From Candidatus Gemmiger excrementigallinarum (GTDB taxonomy: Bacteria; Bacillota; Clostridia; Oscillospirales; Ruminococcaceae): a stretch of 64,000 bases of DNA. Position numbers and translations under genes: made by a program. The notes under the pieces are model-generated. The model was not told where the DNA came from and ran no database searches. It saw only the letters and a program-made list of their open reading frames with translations. Numbering within the stretch: position 1 is the first letter of the stretch; every line of letters begins with the position of its first letter. The stretch covers positions 1-64,000 of the forward strand of contig DXBP01000002.1 in NCBI GenBank assembly GCA_019116445.1, written 5' to 3'. Positions 60,969 through 64,000 of this stretch are shown piece after piece.

Positions 60969-61005
60969 GGTGAAAACCCCACATTCCCGCCGGGCGGGCG
61001 AATCC

Positions 61006-62994
61006 TCAAACTTCCAGTAAGATGGGCAGAATCATCGGGCTGCGCTTGGTACGGCGATAAATATAACTGGAAAGCGCCTCCCGCACACGGGCTTTCACAC
61101 TGGCCCAGTCATGCATATTGTCGCTCAGGCTGCGATCCAGCGCCATCTCGACCTGGGTGCGCAAACCGTCCATGAGTTCTTCGCTTTCCCGTACATAGAC
61201 AAACCCGCGGCTGACGATATCAGGCCCGGAAAGGACCTGACCGTTGGAACCATCCACTGCAGCGGTCACAATAATGATACCATCCTCCGACAGATGATGA
61301 CGGTCACGCAGGACAACATTGCCCACATCGCCCACGCCGTAGCCGTCCACCATGACAGCGCCTGCCGTCACGGTGTTTTCTACCGTCATACTGTCCGCCG
61401 AAATACGGATATTCTGTCCGTTTTCTGCAATATAGATATTCTGCTTCGGGATATATCCCAGATGTTCTGCCGTTTCGGCATGGCGCTTGAGCTGTTTGAA
61501 CTCGCCATGCACCGGCAGAAAATACTGCGGATGTGCCAGCGTGAGCATCAACTTTTGTTCTTCCTGGCAGGCATGGCCGGAAACATGCGTGTCGTACATG
61601 TTCTCATAGATAACTTCCGCGCCAAGGCTCAGCAGACCGTTGACGACTTTGGTCACCGTTTTCTCGTTGCCGGGAATGGGCCGCGCCGAAATGATGATAA
61701 AGTCATTGGGGCCGACCTTCACCTGACGGTGGCTGGCCTGTGCCATACGGGAAAGGGCGGACAGCGGTTCGCCCTGGCTGCCGGTGGTAATCAGGACCAC
61801 TTTTTCCGGCGGATACTTGTTGATTTCATCAATATCGATGAGCACGTTATCCGGTGCGTGGAGATACCCCAGTTCGCGGGCCATTTCCGTGTTGGAAACC
61901 ATGCTGCGGCCGCTGACCGCCACCTTGCGGCCCGACTCAATCGCCAAATCAATGATCTGCTGCACACGATAAATGTTGGAGGCAAAGGTCGCCACAATAA
62001 TTCTGCGGTTGCGGGCGCGAACAAACAACCGGCGCACACCTTCCGCCACCGTCTGTTCCGTAGCCGTAAAGCCCGGGCGCTCTGCGTTGGTGGAATCCGA
62101 CAGCAGGGCCAGCACACCTTTACGGCCGTACTCGGCAATGGTGGAAAGATCCGTGACAGCATCGCCCGAGAGCGGTGTATAGTCCACCTTGAAGTCGCCG
62201 GTATGGATCACCACACCCGCCGGGCACTCAATGGCAAATGCCAGCGCATCGGGGATGGAGTGGTTCACATGGATCGGCTCCACCGTAAAGCATCCCAGTT
62301 TGACCTTCTGGCGCGGACGAATTTCATGGAAAATCGCACTGGATGCCAGACCGTGTTCTTCGAGTTTATTCTTGATAAGACCGATGGTCAGCCGGGCGGC
62401 ATAAATCGGCACATCGAACTTCTTGAGCAGATACGGCAGACTGCCAATGTGGTCTTCATGACCATGGGTGATGAACAGGCCTTTGATCCGGTCCTTGTTT
62501 TCCAGCACATAGGTAAAGTCCGGAATCACCAGATCGACGCCGAACATATCGGCATCCGGGAATACCAGGCCGCAATCCACAAGGATCATATCGCCCTGGC
62601 ATTCATACAACGTGATGTTTTTGCCAACTTCGCCCAAACCGCCCAACGGACAGATATGCATAGGAATTGCGGGCGTCATTTCATAATTGTTGCGCTGCTG
62701 CTGTTTGCGGCTGCGGCGCGGCTGGGATTTGCTATTCGGGGCCGTTCCGTTCTGCAGTTGCTGGGCCGACGGATTACGGCCACGGCGTGGCCGCGGCGCC
62801 GGCACACTTTGTGCCGCTGCGGCAGACTCCGCAGCAGGTACCCCGTGCCCGGATTTGCGGCGGGGACGGCGCGGCGTGTTAGCGTTCTGCTGGGCTTTTT
62901 CGTTACGGGCCGCGCGGCGGGAAACGGTACGTTCCGCTGCGGCCTGTCCATTATTTCCATTCGACGATTTACGTTTCGGCTTGACTTCTTCCAT
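61006..62994 (-). CDS. rnj: Ribonuclease J with basic N-terminal extension
   Basis: PLGGLGEVGKNITLYE; THGHEDHIGSLPYLL; RNase J metallo-beta-lactamase; ATG 62994 with GGAGG; tracked ORF start (63753) is antisense to rnhA. Confidence 0.95.
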   Translation of the reverse strand: MEEVKPKRKSSNGNNGQAAAERTVSRRAARNEKAQQNANTPRRPRRKSGHGVPAAESAAAAQSVPAPRPRRGRNPSAQQLQNGTAPNSKSQPRRSRKQQQRNNYEMTPAIPMHICPLGGLGEVGKNITLYECQGDMILVDCGLVFPDADMFGVDLVIPDFTYVLENKDRIKGLFITHGHEDHIGSLPYLLKKFDVPIYAARLTIGLIKNKLEEHGLASSAIFHEIRPRQKVKLGCFTVEPIHVNHSIPDALAFAIECPAGVVIHTGDFKVDYTPLSGDAVTDLSTIAEYGRKGVLALLSDSTNAERPGFTATEQTVAEGVRRLFVRARNRRIIVATFASNIYRVQQIIDLAIESGRKVAVSGRSMVSNTEMARELGYLHAPDNVLIDIDEINKYPPEKVVLITTGSQGEPLSALSRMAQASHRQVKVGPNDFIIISARPIPGNEKTVTKVVNGLLSLGAEVIYENMYDTHVSGHACQEEQKLMLTLAHPQYFLPVHGEFKQLKRHAETAEHLGYIPKQNIYIAENGQNIRISADSMTVENTVTAGAVMVDGYGVGDVGNVVLRDRHHLSEDGIIIVTAAVDGSNGQVLSGPDIVSRGFVYVRESEELMDGLRTQVEMALDRSLSDNMHDWASVKARVREALSSYIYRRTKRSPMILPILLEV

Positions 62995-63180
62995 GAAAAC
63001 CTCCGTGCTCTCTTCTGACAGAACCCCCAGGTACAAAGACGTACACTTCGGGCCTCTGTGCTGAATTTGCGATTTATGTATGCAGAAAGGCCGTTTAGCC
63101 TTTCGTGTTTCGGTTGGGCGCGAAAAGTCCGCCTGAAAAGGCGCGGCCGGGCCCGGTCTATACACATCATTGCAGTTATT
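62995..63180 (-). promoter_or_regulatory. Long structured 5' leader of rnj
   Basis: About 185 nt between predicted +1 and ATG; hairpins incl. GAAAGGC-TAAACG-GCCTTTC (63085-63104) and a GC-rich stem at 63118-63160. Confidence 0.55.
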
Positions 63181-63184
63181 ATTT

Positions 63185-63213
63185 ATTATAAACGGATTCC
63201 ACTGCCTTGTCAA
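63185..63213 (-). promoter_or_regulatory. Consensus sigmaA promoter of rnj operon
   Basis: Minus strand TTGACA-17 nt-TATAAT, perfect consensus. Confidence 0.85.
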
Positions 63214-63215
63214 AC

Positions 63216-63244
63216 TTGCCATAAGTCTGTAAAGCGGGTATAAT
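63216..63244 (+). promoter_or_regulatory. Predicted sigmaA promoter of rnhA
   Basis: TTGCCA-17 nt-TATAAT. Confidence 0.75.
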
Positions 63245-63282
63245 TCCTGTACAAGGATTATTGTCAGTACCAGGAGATTTAT

Positions 63283-63744
63283 ATGAAACATATCGAGATC
63301 TATACCGACGGGGCTTGCAGCGGCAATCCCGGCCCGGGTGGCTGGGGAGCGATTCTGCGTTTCCGGGCCCGTGACAAGGTTTACGAGAAGGAACTTTCCG
63401 GCGGCGAAGCCCAGACTACCAACAACCGCATGGAAATGACGGCCCTGCTGGAAGCTCTGCGCCAGTTGAAAGAACCCTGCGCCATTGACCTGTACAGCGA
63501 CAGCCAGTATGTCATCAACGCGCTGGAAAAAGGCTGGGCAAAGGGCTGGCGTGCAAGAGGCTGGAAGAAAGCCGATAAATCTCCCGCTCTGAATTCGGAC
63601 CTTTGGGCCCCACTTCTGGCGGAAAGCGAGAAGCACCAGATCACCTATCACTGGCTCAAAGGTCATGCCGGCCATCCCGAAAACGAACGCTGCGACCGCA
63701 TGGCCGTTGAGCAGAGTAAAAAGTACGGCGGCCGCCAGGCCTGA
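63283..63744 (+). CDS. rnhA: Ribonuclease HI
   Basis: [49 protein letters not shown]. Confidence 0.96.
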   Translation: MKHIEIYTDGACSGNPGPGGWGAILRFRARDKVYEKELSGGEAQTTNNRMEMTALLEALRQLKEPCAIDLYSDSQYVINALEKGWAKGWRARGWKKADKSPALNSDLWAPLLAESEKHQITYHWLKGHAGHPENERCDRMAVEQSKKYGGRQA

Positions 63745-63773
63745 CCGCACCAAGATAATAAGGAGGACCTCCC

Positions 63774-64000
63774 ATGGAAGGCTTCAATACCTTTGAAAAG
63801 CAGGATAAAGTTTTGATGGGGATGAGCGGCGGCGTGGATTCCAGTGTGGCTGTTCGCATTCTGCAGGAACAGGGATTTTCCGTACAAGGTGCGGTGATCC
63901 GCTTTTCCCCCGCTCACAATGCCGCAGTCGACGCCGCAAAAGCATCCGCTGAAACGTTGCAGATCCCGCTTCATGTGATTGATGCGGAGCAGGCATTTGA
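63774..64000 (+). CDS. mnmA: tRNA 2-thiouridylase MnmA-like (truncated by window end)
   Basis: KVLMGMSGGVDSSVAVRILQEQGFSVQGAVIRF PP-loop; SD AGGAGG; runs off the window. Confidence 0.75.
   Translation, partial: MEGFNTFEKQDKVLMGMSGGVDSSVAVRILQEQGFSVQGAVIRFSPAHNAAVDAAKASAETLQIPLHVIDAEQAF

Noticed and set aside
62995-63753. N-terminal 253 codons of the tracked 915-aa RNase J ORF
   Set aside because: They cross the rnj promoter and run antisense to rnhA; the SD-supported ATG is at 62994.
1-64000. CRISPR arrays, tRNA/rRNA genes, prophage or integrase genes
   Set aside because: None seen on reading the sequence and ORF track; a tool search (CRISPR finder, tRNAscan, Infernal) would be needed to exclude small RNAs.

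Overview
Contiguous low-mobility chromosomal segment of a Firmicute. Gene content and order suggest Oscillospiraceae, Faecalibacterium/Gemmiger/Subdoligranulum-like; this is an inference and no 16S is present. About 50 CDSs are supportable. Nearly all lie on the minus strand; only a RluA-type pseudouridine synthase, RNase HI and a truncated MnmA-like gene are on plus. The blocks are: pfkA-dnaE-whiA-rapZ-murB-ROK kinase-PHP phosphatase-hprK; an 8-gene surface-glycan operon (two RgpF-like proteins, GT2s, DUF4422, SDR, HAD-like two-domain protein, acyltransferase); ABC-F, YjjG-like HAD and a membrane SGNH-like protein; an ABC importer; PTS IIA/Cof HAD/rluD/lspA/ileS/divIVA/ylmH/sepF/HlyD-like; miaA-mutL-mutS-ylbF-miaB; uvrA-uvrB; radC; and a long rnjA-gdpP-rplI-dnaB-tilS-hpt-ftsH-zinc-ribbon operon. 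I saw no CRISPR array, rRNA, tRNA, prophage or intact transposon. I did not find a clear-cut undescribed defence or mobile system. The best candidates for new biology are a tail-anchored zinc-ribbon protein directly downstream of ftsH, a membrane-anchored SGNH protein that appears to have lost its catalytic Ser and His, the HAD plus PRTase-like protein in the glycan operon, a cysteine tail on a YlbF protein beside miaB, an apparent ATT start on an acyltransferase, and several unusual promoter/RNA architectures (rnjA/rnhA, radC/rluA, the ABC importer operator and hairpin, the ileS terminator touching lspA). All family calls come from reading the translations, not from database searches.
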